From positions 62,001 to 126,000 of the forward strand of contig MKWP01000016.1 of the NCBI GenBank assembly GCA_001899805.1: DNA of 64,000 bases. Reading direction: 5' to 3'. The stretch comes from Lysobacterales bacterium 66-474 (lineage in GTDB: Bacteria; Pseudomonadota; Gammaproteobacteria; Xanthomonadales; Rhodanobacteraceae). The position numbers and the translations under genes were made by a program. The notes beneath the pieces were generated by a model. That model saw only the letters and a program-made list of their open reading frames with translations. It was not told the origin of the DNA and ran no database searches. This document shows positions 53,560 to 63,229 of the stretch, piece by piece; the first letter of the stretch is position 1, and every line of letters starts with the position of its first letter.

Positions 53560-53648
53560 GAAGCATGAACGTGCCTGCGCCTGGACGTAGGTGCTGTATC
53601 AGGGCCATATGGTTTACGATTGCCACGGAACGGCATTCGAGGCGACTT

Positions 53649-55718
53649 CTACCCGACAAGGTTCGATGCCTGCGGTGGTCCGCTCGCAGCTCGATTTGTC
53701 GTCACGGCATCCCTGCCGCCTTTCACCCATACGTCGTAGGTTCCAGACGAAAGCGATCGCCATCCCTGGCCTTCCATGACGTTTTCCATTTCCCCGCGCC
53801 ACGGCGCCGAATGCACCAACACCACGGCAGTCACTCCATACCGCCGCAATGCATCGGCAAACCACGCCGCCGAATCCGGCGGCCGATGTCGGCCTGCGAC
53901 ATAGCCCATCAGCGAACTCCGCTGCGCCGCGTCTTGCTGTGGGAACGCGCGGGTCAAATAAAGCTCCCGAACCCCCATCAGCTCCGGATGCACCACGAAA
54001 CCCGGCAACCAGATGGACACGGCCTCCGGAGCGAGGACGACGCCGTGCTCGGGCACTTCCTTGACCACCCGCTCGGCCACCCGGTATTCGACCGGATCGA
54101 CCTTGAGCCCCGGCAAGCCAAACGTCACGCCATTCGCGCTGCGCAGCGTTCCGAAGCGCCAACCGAACGCAATCGCGAAACCCGCCAATGCGGCACAGGC
54201 GCACGTTGCCAGCACCTTCGATCGCATGCCCCGTGCGCGTTCGATCACACCGTCCAGCAGCACGGCCAGGAAGAACGGCAGCGGCAACGCCCAGGTCAAC
54301 CGCCAGTAGGTGCGAACGCCGACGAAGTGATCCGCGACAACACGGACCGTGTAGGGATTGAGCGCGACGAGCAGGAAAAAGAACGCGCCGGCGGACAAGT
54401 AGCGCGCGCGGACCGGGTTGGCCACGAACGCCCACGCCGCGAGCAGCGCCGCCAGCAGCAGTTGCGTGCTCCACCAGCCCCAGGTGTCGCCGAGTATCTG
54501 CGGCACGCCGGGCATGGGACTGGAACTGACGAGGGCCTCGCCGCCGTGCGTGGCGGAAGCCATCGCCCAGGCCGCGCCGAATACATAGGCCGAAGCCAGC
54601 ATTCCCACTGCGAATCGTCGACTGCTCGCGCTGTTTGCCGACCAACCGCCGGCCAGGCCCAATGCCGCTGCCGCAGGTGCGACGAACAATGCGCTCGCGC
54701 TGGTGCCGAGGGCCGTGACTTCTGCGGCAAACAGCAAAAGCCAGTGACGCAGCCCACCATGCCGGGCAAACAGCAACGCCGAACCGGCGATGAGGGGAAC
54801 CATGCCGGTGACCAGGATCGCCTTGCCCTGGAACAGCCGCACGAAGGCGAAATTGCCGTAGGCGCGATGCATTTCACCGAGCGCCAACACGCAAAGAAAC
54901 AGAACCAGCAACACGGACGGCCAGCGCACGGGCACGATGCGCCGCAACAGGTAAGCCCATGCCAGCACGCACAGTGCGGCGAACACCGGCGGCAGGATCA
55001 TGTACGCAACCACCAGGTGATCGATCCCGGTGATCCGGGCCAGCGTCCCGACCAGGACGTCGTAGTTGCTCAACCGGTAGAACTGCAGCAGGACCGGAAT
55101 ATCCGGCAGCCGGTACAGCGTGTCGTGCACGAGCACCGGCTGTTGCGGATAGCGCAACAGGGTCGCCGAGATGCTCCGATAAAAGGCATCGTCCGCATCC
55201 GGCCGACTCGCGACCAGCGTGACGCAGACCGCCGCGACGACGACGACGAGCAGGACGATCCATGCTGCATGTTTGTTCGCACTGTCGGCTGATGTGACGT
55301 GAGGTGTGCCGCGCAGGTTCCCTATCCATGCGCCACCCGTTGCCAGCAACGCGATCCACCAGAACACCGGGTAAGGCATGCCGGCCGAGAGCAGCCCCAC
55401 CCACACGATCGCCAGTGCCAGTACCACGAAAGGCACGAACCGGGCGCCGATTGCACGCGCCACCCAGACTGCGACCGGACCGGAAACAACCCCGCCGCTG
55501 GCCGCGACGGGATCCGACTGCCTTGCCGGCACCGGCAAGCGGAACCACGCGAGCGTCGCAGCGGCGGCGATCAGCGCCATGCCCGGCAGCCCGTACAGCA
55601 GCGTGTCGAAGCTGGAATGCGTCGCAGTGATCAGGTGGACGTACATCGTCCAGATCGCGTACGGCAGCACGAACAGGGGGACGATTCGATCCGGAACGTC
55701 GTTCAATGCAAATCGCAT
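53649..55718 (-). CDS. Polytopic membrane protein of the polysaccharide cluster (glycosyltransferase-like)
   Basis: ~689 aa, many hydrophobic segments, soluble C-terminus; ATG at 55718. Confidence 0.7.
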   Translation of the reverse strand: MRFALNDVPDRIVPLFVLPYAIWTMYVHLITATHSSFDTLLYGLPGMALIAAAATLAWFRLPVPARQSDPVAASGGVVSGPVAVWVARAIGARFVPFVVLALAIVWVGLLSAGMPYPVFWWIALLATGGAWIGNLRGTPHVTSADSANKHAAWIVLLVVVVAAVCVTLVASRPDADDAFYRSISATLLRYPQQPVLVHDTLYRLPDIPVLLQFYRLSNYDVLVGTLARITGIDHLVVAYMILPPVFAALCVLAWAYLLRRIVPVRWPSVLLVLFLCVLALGEMHRAYGNFAFVRLFQGKAILVTGMVPLIAGSALLFARHGGLRHWLLLFAAEVTALGTSASALFVAPAAAALGLAGGWSANSASSRRFAVGMLASAYVFGAAWAMASATHGGEALVSSSPMPGVPQILGDTWGWWSTQLLLAALLAAWAFVANPVRARYLSAGAFFFLLVALNPYTVRVVADHFVGVRTYWRLTWALPLPFFLAVLLDGVIERARGMRSKVLATCACAALAGFAIAFGWRFGTLRSANGVTFGLPGLKVDPVEYRVAERVVKEVPEHGVVLAPEAVSIWLPGFVVHPELMGVRELYLTRAFPQQDAAQRSSLMGYVAGRHRPPDSAAWFADALRRYGVTAVVLVHSAPWRGEMENVMEGQGWRSLSSGTYDVWVKGGRDAVTTNRAASGPPQASNLVG

Positions 55719-55779
55719 GTCATCGCCGCCCCTGCACCGGCGCGCCTGCACGAGAGGCGGGAGGCGACTTTCATTCGCC

Positions 55780-58700
55780 TCATTGGCGTATGCCGAAATA
55801 CACGTCGTTGGGCGCGAGGTTGGGGTTGTGGAAGGGATCGCGGTCGAAAAAGCCCGGATGCTTGCCGAACATGATCGTTCGTTCCCTGTCTCCCCTCGCC
55901 ATTCGCGCGCGGTCGAGCGAGTCCTTGCCACGACTCAACGATTCGTGATGGATCAACTCGACCCCCGGGCAGACGACCTGGTAGAAGCCGTGCTCGACCA
56001 GGCTGAGGCACAACGCGATATCGTTGTAGGTCACGGCAAGGTCTTCGTCGAAGCCGCCCACGGCCTCGAACTTTTCCCGCTCGATCATGAGGCACGCGCC
56101 CGTCACCGCGATCCAGTCGTGCTCGAGCATGTTGCGGGCGAAATAGCCCGGAGCATGTGCGTCGACGTTGACGAAAGCATGCCGCGGGCCACCGGTCAGA
56201 TTCAGGACCCCCGAATGCTGGACTGTCCGCGTGCCGGGATACAGCAGTTTCGCCCCCACCGCCCCGACGTGCGGCAATTGCGCATAGCCGCCCATGCACT
56301 CCAGCCAGTCGGCGGACAGCACTTCGGTGTCGTCGTTCAGGAACACGAGGAGCTCGCCACGGCTGTGGCGAACGCCAAAATTGTTGATTTCGGAATAATT
56401 GAACGGCACGTCGTGATCGAAGATGCAAACCTGCTCCTGCTTGCGCAGCCCGGCGAGATAATCGCGGGTGCATTTGTCCGTGGAACCGTTGTTGATCAGC
56501 ACGATCTCGAATACGCGGTACGCGGTGCGTTCGAAGATGCTGTCGATGCAGGCCTTGAGCACCGCGCCATGGTTCCTGCTCGGAATGATGATCGAGATCA
56601 GCGGCCGGCCCTGCATCCGGTAACGGGTGCGGAAGCACCCCGGAAGTTCGGGTATCGAAACGAGTTCGCCCGACTGGCTGCGTCTGCGCAGCGCATCTTC
56701 CCGCGCCCGTTTGCTGGCGTCGATTGCGTAAGGTTTGGCTTCGGGACCCGACGCACATGAAGTCGGCGTGATCCGCCAGTGATACAGCACCCTCGGAATG
56801 TGCGCGATGCGGTGTGTGCGTTCGCTCACCCTCAGCACGAAATCCCAGTCCTGGCTGCCGTCGTATTCGCTGCGCAGGCCACCCAGTTCCACGGCCAACG
56901 AGCGGCGCACGCACGACACGTGGCAGGTGAACATGATGCTCATCATGGTGTCCGGCGACCAATCCGGCTTGAAGAACGGATCCCGGAAACCGCCGTCGAC
57001 ATCGAGCTTGTCCTCGTCGCTGTACAGGTAATCCGGATCATCGAGATCGATGCGCCGTGCCAGCTCGTACAGGCAGTCCACGGTCAGTTCGTCGTCATGG
57101 TCCAGGAACACGAGGAAGTCGCCGGTCGCGCGCGCAATGCCTTCGTTGCTGGCCCCCGAAATGTGCTTGTGTTCCGCCAATTTGACAACGACGATCCTGG
57201 GATCGGTGAGACCATCGAGCATCTCGCAGACACTGGGCAAGCTGCTGTGGTCGTCCACCAGGACCAGTTCCCAGTGGGGGTACCATTGGGCTTCGACCGA
57301 AGCGATCATCCGCCGCAACAATCCGGGGTCGGTGTTGTAGATCGGCACGATGACCGAAAAGAGGGTGTGCCGCGAAAATGCGAGCATGGCCTTCCCGATC
57401 GCGGACGGCTCCGCTTTCGGTGGCGAGTAGGTGTACCCCGAAGACGCCGAAGGCGCCTGCCCCGGGCCGGCCGCTACTTCTGCAACGGCTTCGATGGCAA
57501 TCGGCCCCGGGCTTGCCGACTGTGCCGACAATTGTCGTGCCGCAACGCGTTGCTCCCGAAAAAAACGCATCCGCGCCGGGGTGTACCACGGCGTCACGAC
57601 CCACCACGCGGTCCTCATTCCCAGGCGAAGCGTCAGGCGCATGTTCGCGGGCAGGCACAGCAGGATCGATCGCACGCCAACCAGTGCCCGCCACAAGGTA
57701 CTGGCCTTGATCTCGTCAAGCTCGTGCCGCAACGAGGACTCCAGCTCATCCTTGTTCGCCTGCAACCCCGCGCAAGTCGTTTCCAGTTCCGCGTAGCGCG
57801 CCTCACAGTCGGCGATCCTGCTTCGTTCGGCCTCAAGTTGATTCGACAGATCGATGGATCTTGCCGTCATGCAGAACGTTTCCCGCTGCACCTGGGCCGC
57901 GCGTGAGCGGCTGGTGGCCAGCTCACCCTCCAGCCGGGCGTCATGGGCCTGCAACGCATCCATGCGCTGTTGCAAGCGGGTTTCGCGTTCACGGCTTGCA
58001 ACCAGCTCGTCCTCCAGCTGCGCCCCACGGTTCTCGGAGGCGCGCCGCTCCTCGAGCAGGGTCTCCACCCGGCCCAGGAAGGGCGGGGCCACCAATCGGT
58101 AATCGTCCACCAATCCCGAAATTGCCTTCCAGTCCTGCGTATCCGGGTCGAGCCTGCGGCAAAGTCCGTACAGGCGGTCCACGACTTCGGGCGTCGGGCA
58201 AAAGCCCTTCGAGAAAACATGATGCCGTTGTGTTTGATCGAGGAACGCATCGATCGCGGGATGCGCATCCTCGATGGGCACCGGCCACTTCACGCGCAAT
58301 GCACGGCCGACCCTGGCGAAAGCATCCCGCCAATCCGAGAGAAGGTCGTCGTACGAAAGCAGGCTGCGCGGCATGCCCCGGGTCGCGGTCTCCGCTTCCA
58401 CGAAGTGTTCAAGCCAGTTCAGGTACGTGGTTTCGGGACGCAGGCCTTCCCTGATGTCCAGCGACCGGACGACTTCCGCGGGATGACGCACGACCAAAAG
58501 GGCGACCGCCTCGAATCCGGATTCGAGGAGCACCTCGCGCCACAGTGGCACGAAGCGGCACAGGCGGGGATCCTTGACCGCCCAAAGCGCGCTGCCATCG
58601 AAGTCGTCGGCTATCAGTCTGGCGAGCGTGTTGCGCGCCTTGCGCGCCGCGGCCGAGAGAAGCCAGCCTTCCGGCAGGACGCGTGCGTCATGCCACACCC

Positions 58701-58941
58701 GGCCCAAATCCTTGAGCAGTTCTTCGTGGACCGCCACGACATCGGCGTGCTCCCAGAATCCCGACCGATTGTCGTCCGCGGGTGGAAGCAGTTTGTTTCC
58801 GACTTCGGCGCCCAGCAGGTTGAGGCAGCGGGTGACGGCCGAGGTGCCGCTGCGGTGCATGCCCAATACCAGGATGACCTTGCGCGTTTCCGCACTGCCG
58901 GCGAAGCGCGCGACGTTCGTACTTGACAAGGCCGTGGTCAC
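55780..58941 (-). CDS. Sulfotransferase - coiled coil - GT2 - GT2 multidomain protein
   Basis: N-terminal KVILVLGMHRSGTSAVTRCLNLLGAEVGNKLLPPADDNRSGFWEH; coiled-coil region; FSVIVPIYNTDPGLLRRMIASVEAQWYPHWELVLVDDHSS; ISIIIPSRNHGAVLKACIDSIFERTAYRVFEIVLINNGSTD. Confidence 0.88.
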   Translation of the reverse strand: MTTALSSTNVARFAGSAETRKVILVLGMHRSGTSAVTRCLNLLGAEVGNKLLPPADDNRSGFWEHADVVAVHEELLKDLGRVWHDARVLPEGWLLSAAARKARNTLARLIADDFDGSALWAVKDPRLCRFVPLWREVLLESGFEAVALLVVRHPAEVVRSLDIREGLRPETTYLNWLEHFVEAETATRGMPRSLLSYDDLLSDWRDAFARVGRALRVKWPVPIEDAHPAIDAFLDQTQRHHVFSKGFCPTPEVVDRLYGLCRRLDPDTQDWKAISGLVDDYRLVAPPFLGRVETLLEERRASENRGAQLEDELVASRERETRLQQRMDALQAHDARLEGELATSRSRAAQVQRETFCMTARSIDLSNQLEAERSRIADCEARYAELETTCAGLQANKDELESSLRHELDEIKASTLWRALVGVRSILLCLPANMRLTLRLGMRTAWWVVTPWYTPARMRFFREQRVAARQLSAQSASPGPIAIEAVAEVAAGPGQAPSASSGYTYSPPKAEPSAIGKAMLAFSRHTLFSVIVPIYNTDPGLLRRMIASVEAQWYPHWELVLVDDHSSLPSVCEMLDGLTDPRIVVVKLAEHKHISGASNEGIARATGDFLVFLDHDDELTVDCLYELARRIDLDDPDYLYSDEDKLDVDGGFRDPFFKPDWSPDTMMSIMFTCHVSCVRRSLAVELGGLRSEYDGSQDWDFVLRVSERTHRIAHIPRVLYHWRITPTSCASGPEAKPYAIDASKRAREDALRRRSQSGELVSIPELPGCFRTRYRMQGRPLISIIIPSRNHGAVLKACIDSIFERTAYRVFEIVLINNGSTDKCTRDYLAGLRKQEQVCIFDHDVPFNYSEINNFGVRHSRGELLVFLNDDTEVLSADWLECMGGYAQLPHVGAVGAKLLYPGTRTVQHSGVLNLTGGPRHAFVNVDAHAPGYFARNMLEHDWIAVTGACLMIEREKFEAVGGFDEDLAVTYNDIALCLSLVEHGFYQVVCPGVELIHHESLSRGKDSLDRARMARGDRERTIMFGKHPGFFDRDPFHNPNLAPNDVYFGIRQ

Positions 58942-60356
58942 GACACGCGCTCCACGCTCAAATCCGCAAGAACGTGGAAGTCCACGGTACCGGTCGCCAT
59001 GCGCTCGGCATCGTGCATCACTCGGAACATCAGGACGTCGATGACCCGATCGAGGTACGTCTCGCCTTCCGGTTCGGCCGCGGTCACGCCCGCGTTCATG
59101 AAGTAGACCCCGGGGGCGAGCATGGCGCGGAAACGGAAGCGGGCCTGCAGGCGTTGCCCGGCCGAAACGATCATGCCGCCCGCGGGGTGCGGTGCGGTGG
59201 CGGCGCCGCCCAACTCCAGGCCGGTGATGGTTTTGATCATCATGCCCAGGCGTACCCCGACCGCGGTCGTCTGGAACAGGACGTCGTACGTGTAGAGGTA
59301 TTCGCGTCCCGGGGACAGGACATTCACCTGCCGACCCATGCGGGTTTCGATCCTGGGACCTGCGATCGATGCCCCGCGCGACGGGTAGCGCACCGTGCTG
59401 AGCGGCAGCATGGCTTCGTCGAAGTACGCCGATTCCTCGATTTCCCTTATCTCGACGCCATCCACTTTGGCGGGAATTCCACCCTTCGCCGCCGCCTGCA
59501 TCCCCGAATCAATCGCCGACAGATCTTCGCGGAGCTTGCCTTCGATCCATTCGCGCCTGATGGATTCCCGTACCGCGGCCGCCTCGTCCGCCGGCGCATA
59601 CAGCAGCTTGTGATAGCGGGCCACCACGAACTTGGGTGTGCCGTCGGCGATCATTTCACCCTGGTCGAGCAGGATGGCCCGGTCGCAGAGTTCGATGACG
59701 GTGCCCGCCGCGTGGGACACGAACAGGACCGTTGCGCCTGCGTCGCGGATTGCATCGATGCGCGCGAAGCATTTCCGCTGGAAAGCCTCATCGCCCACCG
59801 AAAGCGCTTCGTCCACCACCAGCACATCGGGCGACACGTTGATCGCGACCGCGAACGCCAGCCGCACGTACATGCCGCTGGACCAGGTCTTGACCGGCTG
59901 GTCGATGAAGTCGCCGATCCCGGCAAAATCGAGGATGGCATCGAAGCGGGCGTCCAGTTCCTGCTGCGACAGCCCGTACAGCAGCCCGCCGAGGCGGACG
60001 TTTTCCCGGCCGGTGAACTCCGGGTTGAACCCCGCGCCCAGTTCCAGCAATGCCGCGATGCGGCCGTCCACGGCAACCGTTCCGAGCGTGGGGTTCAGTG
60101 TTCCGCAGATCATCTGCAGCAACGTCGATTTCCCCGACCCGTTGCGGCCCACGATGCCGACGGTTTCGCCCTTGCGCACGTCGAAACTCACGTCACGCAG
60201 CGCCCAGAACTCGCTGAAATAATTCCCTGCGGATCGACGCACCGCCCGCTGCAAGCGCGGCAGGATCATCTGCTTGAGCCGGTCGGCAGGCCGCGCATAG
60301 ATCTCGTAGCGCTTGGACAGGCCTTCGATGCGAATGCTCGAATCTTCAGACGACAT
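58938..60356 (-). CDS. wzt: Polysaccharide ABC transporter ATP-binding protein (Wzt) with C-terminal carbohydrate-binding-type domain
   Basis: GETVGIVGRNGSGKSTLLQMICGTLNPTLGTVAVDGRIAALLELGAGFNPEFTGRENV; long C-terminal domain typical of Wzt_C. Confidence 0.92.
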   Translation of the reverse strand: MSSEDSSIRIEGLSKRYEIYARPADRLKQMILPRLQRAVRRSAGNYFSEFWALRDVSFDVRKGETVGIVGRNGSGKSTLLQMICGTLNPTLGTVAVDGRIAALLELGAGFNPEFTGRENVRLGGLLYGLSQQELDARFDAILDFAGIGDFIDQPVKTWSSGMYVRLAFAVAINVSPDVLVVDEALSVGDEAFQRKCFARIDAIRDAGATVLFVSHAAGTVIELCDRAILLDQGEMIADGTPKFVVARYHKLLYAPADEAAAVRESIRREWIEGKLREDLSAIDSGMQAAAKGGIPAKVDGVEIREIEESAYFDEAMLPLSTVRYPSRGASIAGPRIETRMGRQVNVLSPGREYLYTYDVLFQTTAVGVRLGMMIKTITGLELGGAATAPHPAGGMIVSAGQRLQARFRFRAMLAPGVYFMNAGVTAAEPEGETYLDRVIDVLMFRVMHDAERMATGTVDFHVLADLSVERVS

Positions 60357-61173
60357 CGGCGAAGCCCTTGCGCGTCCGTTCGAACCAGGCGAACGCGAAC
60401 CACGCGAACAACGATGCGATCACGGCGTATGCGGCGAGATGGTCGAAGCGCGGCAACCGGCCCCAGACCAGCACATCCTGCGAGGCTTCCGCGATGACGG
60501 TCAGGGGATTGAAATAAAGCGCGAAGCGCCAGCGATCCGGAATCAGCGTGGCGGGATAGAGGATGGGCGCCAGGAACATCAGCGCCATGCTGACGATGCC
60601 CACCGCCTGCTTCAGGTCACGCAGGTACACGCCCAGCGACGCCAGCAGCCAGACGCTGCCCGCGACGAACGGCAGGAAACACGCGACGACGACAGGGAAG
60701 AAAACCACCGTCCACGGAATGTGGCCCATCACCCACGGCGAGATCGCCAACAACACCAGCGTGGACACGCACAGATGGAACAGCCCGGAGCCCAGCGTGC
60801 TCCAGGTCAGCGTCTCCAGTGGAAACACCACGCGCTTTACGAAATTGGTGTTCTCGATGACGAGCGTGGTGGCACGATTGGCGCATTCCGAGAAGAAGGT
60901 GTTGATGTTCAAGCCTGCGAACAACACCACGGCGTACTGGAACGGATTGGTGGTCTGCGCATTCCAGCGCGACTTGAAGATCACCCCGAACACGAAGGTG
61001 TAGACGACCAGGACCAGCAACGGATTGAGGAACGACCACGCGAGGCCCGCGAACGAACCTCGGTAGCGGCCCGCGACGTCGCGCCGGGCCATCTGCACCA
61101 CCAGCGCGAAATGACGGGTCAGCGCGAGGTACGGCGAGATCGGGTCCGTCAGCCGGTAGGCGGATGTCGTCAT
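60346..61173 (-). CDS. wzm: Polysaccharide ABC transporter permease (Wzm)
   Basis: LALTRHFALVVQMARRDVAGRYRGSFAGLAWSFLNPLLVLVVYTFVFGVIF; six TM segments. Confidence 0.93.
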   Translation of the reverse strand: MTTSAYRLTDPISPYLALTRHFALVVQMARRDVAGRYRGSFAGLAWSFLNPLLVLVVYTFVFGVIFKSRWNAQTTNPFQYAVVLFAGLNINTFFSECANRATTLVIENTNFVKRVVFPLETLTWSTLGSGLFHLCVSTLVLLAISPWVMGHIPWTVVFFPVVVACFLPFVAGSVWLLASLGVYLRDLKQAVGIVSMALMFLAPILYPATLIPDRWRFALYFNPLTVIAEASQDVLVWGRLPRFDHLAAYAVIASLFAWFAFAWFERTRKGFADVV

Positions 61174-62123
61174 GGCAGGTGTGTGCTCCGCGCCACGCGG
61201 TTTAGGTTGCCGCCGCGGCGGATTTTTCCGCCCGCCTGCCGGTCGCCGGCGCGGGTGTCCGTAGCCGCTTGCCTTGTTCCCACCGCGAAGGTGAGGCTTT
61301 GCAGGAAATGGAAATCCGGGCGACGGAGCGCGTAGCGTTCATCGCCTGGATCACACAGCCATCCCAGTTCCTCGAAGTCTTGCGGGTCCAGGTATTTCCG
61401 AAGGCGCTCGCCCCACGTGCCCCGGAAGATGCACTCCAGCAGGTAACGCTCGTCTGTTTCCGCGAGCGGATGCGTGCGTTCGATCATGCGCGTGTGCACG
61501 CGCACGTCGCGCAACCCGGCTCCTGCCAGCCAGCCGGCGAGCGAACGGACCGCGGTGAAATCGCGTTCGCTGCGGCCGTAGCGCTCCCGGTAATAGGCGC
61601 GCACCGCTTCGTTCACGCGCGCCTCGAGGCGGGCATCCCACGCGAAGTACATGTCGGGCACCAGCGAACTTTGCCCCACCGCGATGCGTCCGCCCTGGCG
61701 CAACAGCTTCGATAATGTCCGCACGCCCGCGATGGGGTCGCCCAAATGATTGACGGCGTTGACAGCCCATACCAGATCGAACGCGCCATCCGCAAACGGC
61801 GGCCCCAGCATGTCACCCTGCACGATCGACGCCCTTGCCGATGCCAGTCCATGGGCGGCCTCGACGTGCGCGGCGGCCAGGTCCATCCCGACCACCATTC
61901 CCCGGCCGCGCATCGATGCATGCCACCAACCCAACGCCTCGCCGGTGCCGCAACCCGCGTCGAGCACGCATGACCCTGCGGGCATCGGCAGTGCATCGAT
62001 CGCCTCACGCAGCTCCGGTCGCGCGAAGGCGTTGAACAATCGCAGCTTCCCCGCGTAGTCGCGTTGCGGGGTATCGCCGAGCCACCCGGTTTCCGGCAAG
62101 CGTGATTGCACGATGCATTTCAT
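61170..62123 (-). CDS. Class I SAM-dependent methyltransferase
   Basis: CVLDAGCGTGEALGWWHASMRGRGMVVGMDLAAAHVE...FDLVWAVNAVNHLGDP; start ATG at 62123. Confidence 0.88.
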   Translation of the reverse strand: MKCIVQSRLPETGWLGDTPQRDYAGKLRLFNAFARPELREAIDALPMPAGSCVLDAGCGTGEALGWWHASMRGRGMVVGMDLAAAHVEAAHGLASARASIVQGDMLGPPFADGAFDLVWAVNAVNHLGDPIAGVRTLSKLLRQGGRIAVGQSSLVPDMYFAWDARLEARVNEAVRAYYRERYGRSERDFTAVRSLAGWLAGAGLRDVRVHTRMIERTHPLAETDERYLLECIFRGTWGERLRKYLDPQDFEELGWLCDPGDERYALRRPDFHFLQSLTFAVGTRQAATDTRAGDRQAGGKIRRGGNLNRVARSTHLP

Positions 62124-63229
62124 CCGCGAGAACAGCTGGCCAGGCGCTGGTAAAGCGCCTCGAACGTGCGCGCCGTGTAATCGGCGTCTTCCGACAAGGC
62201 CCTGCATTGCGCCGCGCGCGCGACGCGCAGCCTCAAATCCTCGTCGCCGAGCAGGGTATGGATGGCATCCGCCAGGCGTTCGGGATTGGCCACCGGCACG
62301 GCCAGCGCCGCCGAGGGTGCCCATTCGACGATATGTCCCACCGCCGTGCCGACCGTCGGCACGCCGGCCACCGCCGCTTCGAGCAGCACCGCCGGGCCGG
62401 CTTCATGGCGTGACGACACCACCAGCAGATCGGCGGATTCCACCAGCGGGCGCAACTCGCGTTGGGTCCTGAAGCCCAGATACCGCACGCGTCCACCCAG
62501 ATCGAGTCGGCCCAGCAGTTCCTGCATTTCGCCCTGCAACGTGTCCACGCCGACGATGTCCATCTCGAAGTCCATGCCGGTTTTCGCCAGCCTCGCCAGC
62601 GCGTGCAGCAAGGTCGGCTGATCCTTGACGCGATTGAGGCTCGCGACATGGATCAGCCGCGCCGGCCCCTCGCGACGCGGCCGCGGGGTGAGCGGCGGCC
62701 ATTTCCGAAGGTCCACGCCGAGCGGCACGCGCTGCGCCTGCACGCCGAACGCCCGCAGCTCGTCGATGATCGGCGCGCTGGTCGCGGTGACGGCATCGGC
62801 GCCGCGCAAGGTGAGGCGCTCGGACAGCCGCCCCTTCCAGTTCAGTTGTCCGCCGTAGCCGATATCCCGCAACGCCACGAGTTCGCCACTGGTGTAGTGC
62901 ACCATGCTCGGCAACCGCAACAGCCCGGCGGCAGCCACGGCGATCAGGCCGCACGGGCCCGCAAACACGGCGTGGACCAGATCGAAGGGTGCGCACCGAT
63001 GTTCGGCGCGGATCGCGGCGATGCCGCGCACGTGGGTCCGCCCGCGACCGATGTTGTGGATGGTGGCGCCGGCGAGTTTCCAGCACGCTGCCGCCGGCTC
63101 CTGCACCAGCGCGAAGACATGCACTTCATGGACGCGCGACAACCGTTCGATCAGTGCCAGCAACACCGGGATCACCGCGTACTCGCCGCTGCGATCGACG
63201 CCGCCCCCCACGACGAGCGCGAGTTTCAT
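62120..63229 (-). CDS. Glycosyltransferase family 4
   Basis: MKLALVVGGGVDRSGEYAVIPVLLALIERLSRVHEVHVFAL...LIHVASLNRVKDQPTLLHALARL...SSRHEAGPAVLLEAAVAGVPTVGTAVGHIVEW. Confidence 0.92.
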   Translation of the reverse strand: MKLALVVGGGVDRSGEYAVIPVLLALIERLSRVHEVHVFALVQEPAAACWKLAGATIHNIGRGRTHVRGIAAIRAEHRCAPFDLVHAVFAGPCGLIAVAAAGLLRLPSMVHYTSGELVALRDIGYGGQLNWKGRLSERLTLRGADAVTATSAPIIDELRAFGVQAQRVPLGVDLRKWPPLTPRPRREGPARLIHVASLNRVKDQPTLLHALARLAKTGMDFEMDIVGVDTLQGEMQELLGRLDLGGRVRYLGFRTQRELRPLVESADLLVVSSRHEAGPAVLLEAAVAGVPTVGTAVGHIVEWAPSAALAVPVANPERLADAIHTLLGDEDLRLRVARAAQCRALSEDADYTARTFEALYQRLASCSRG

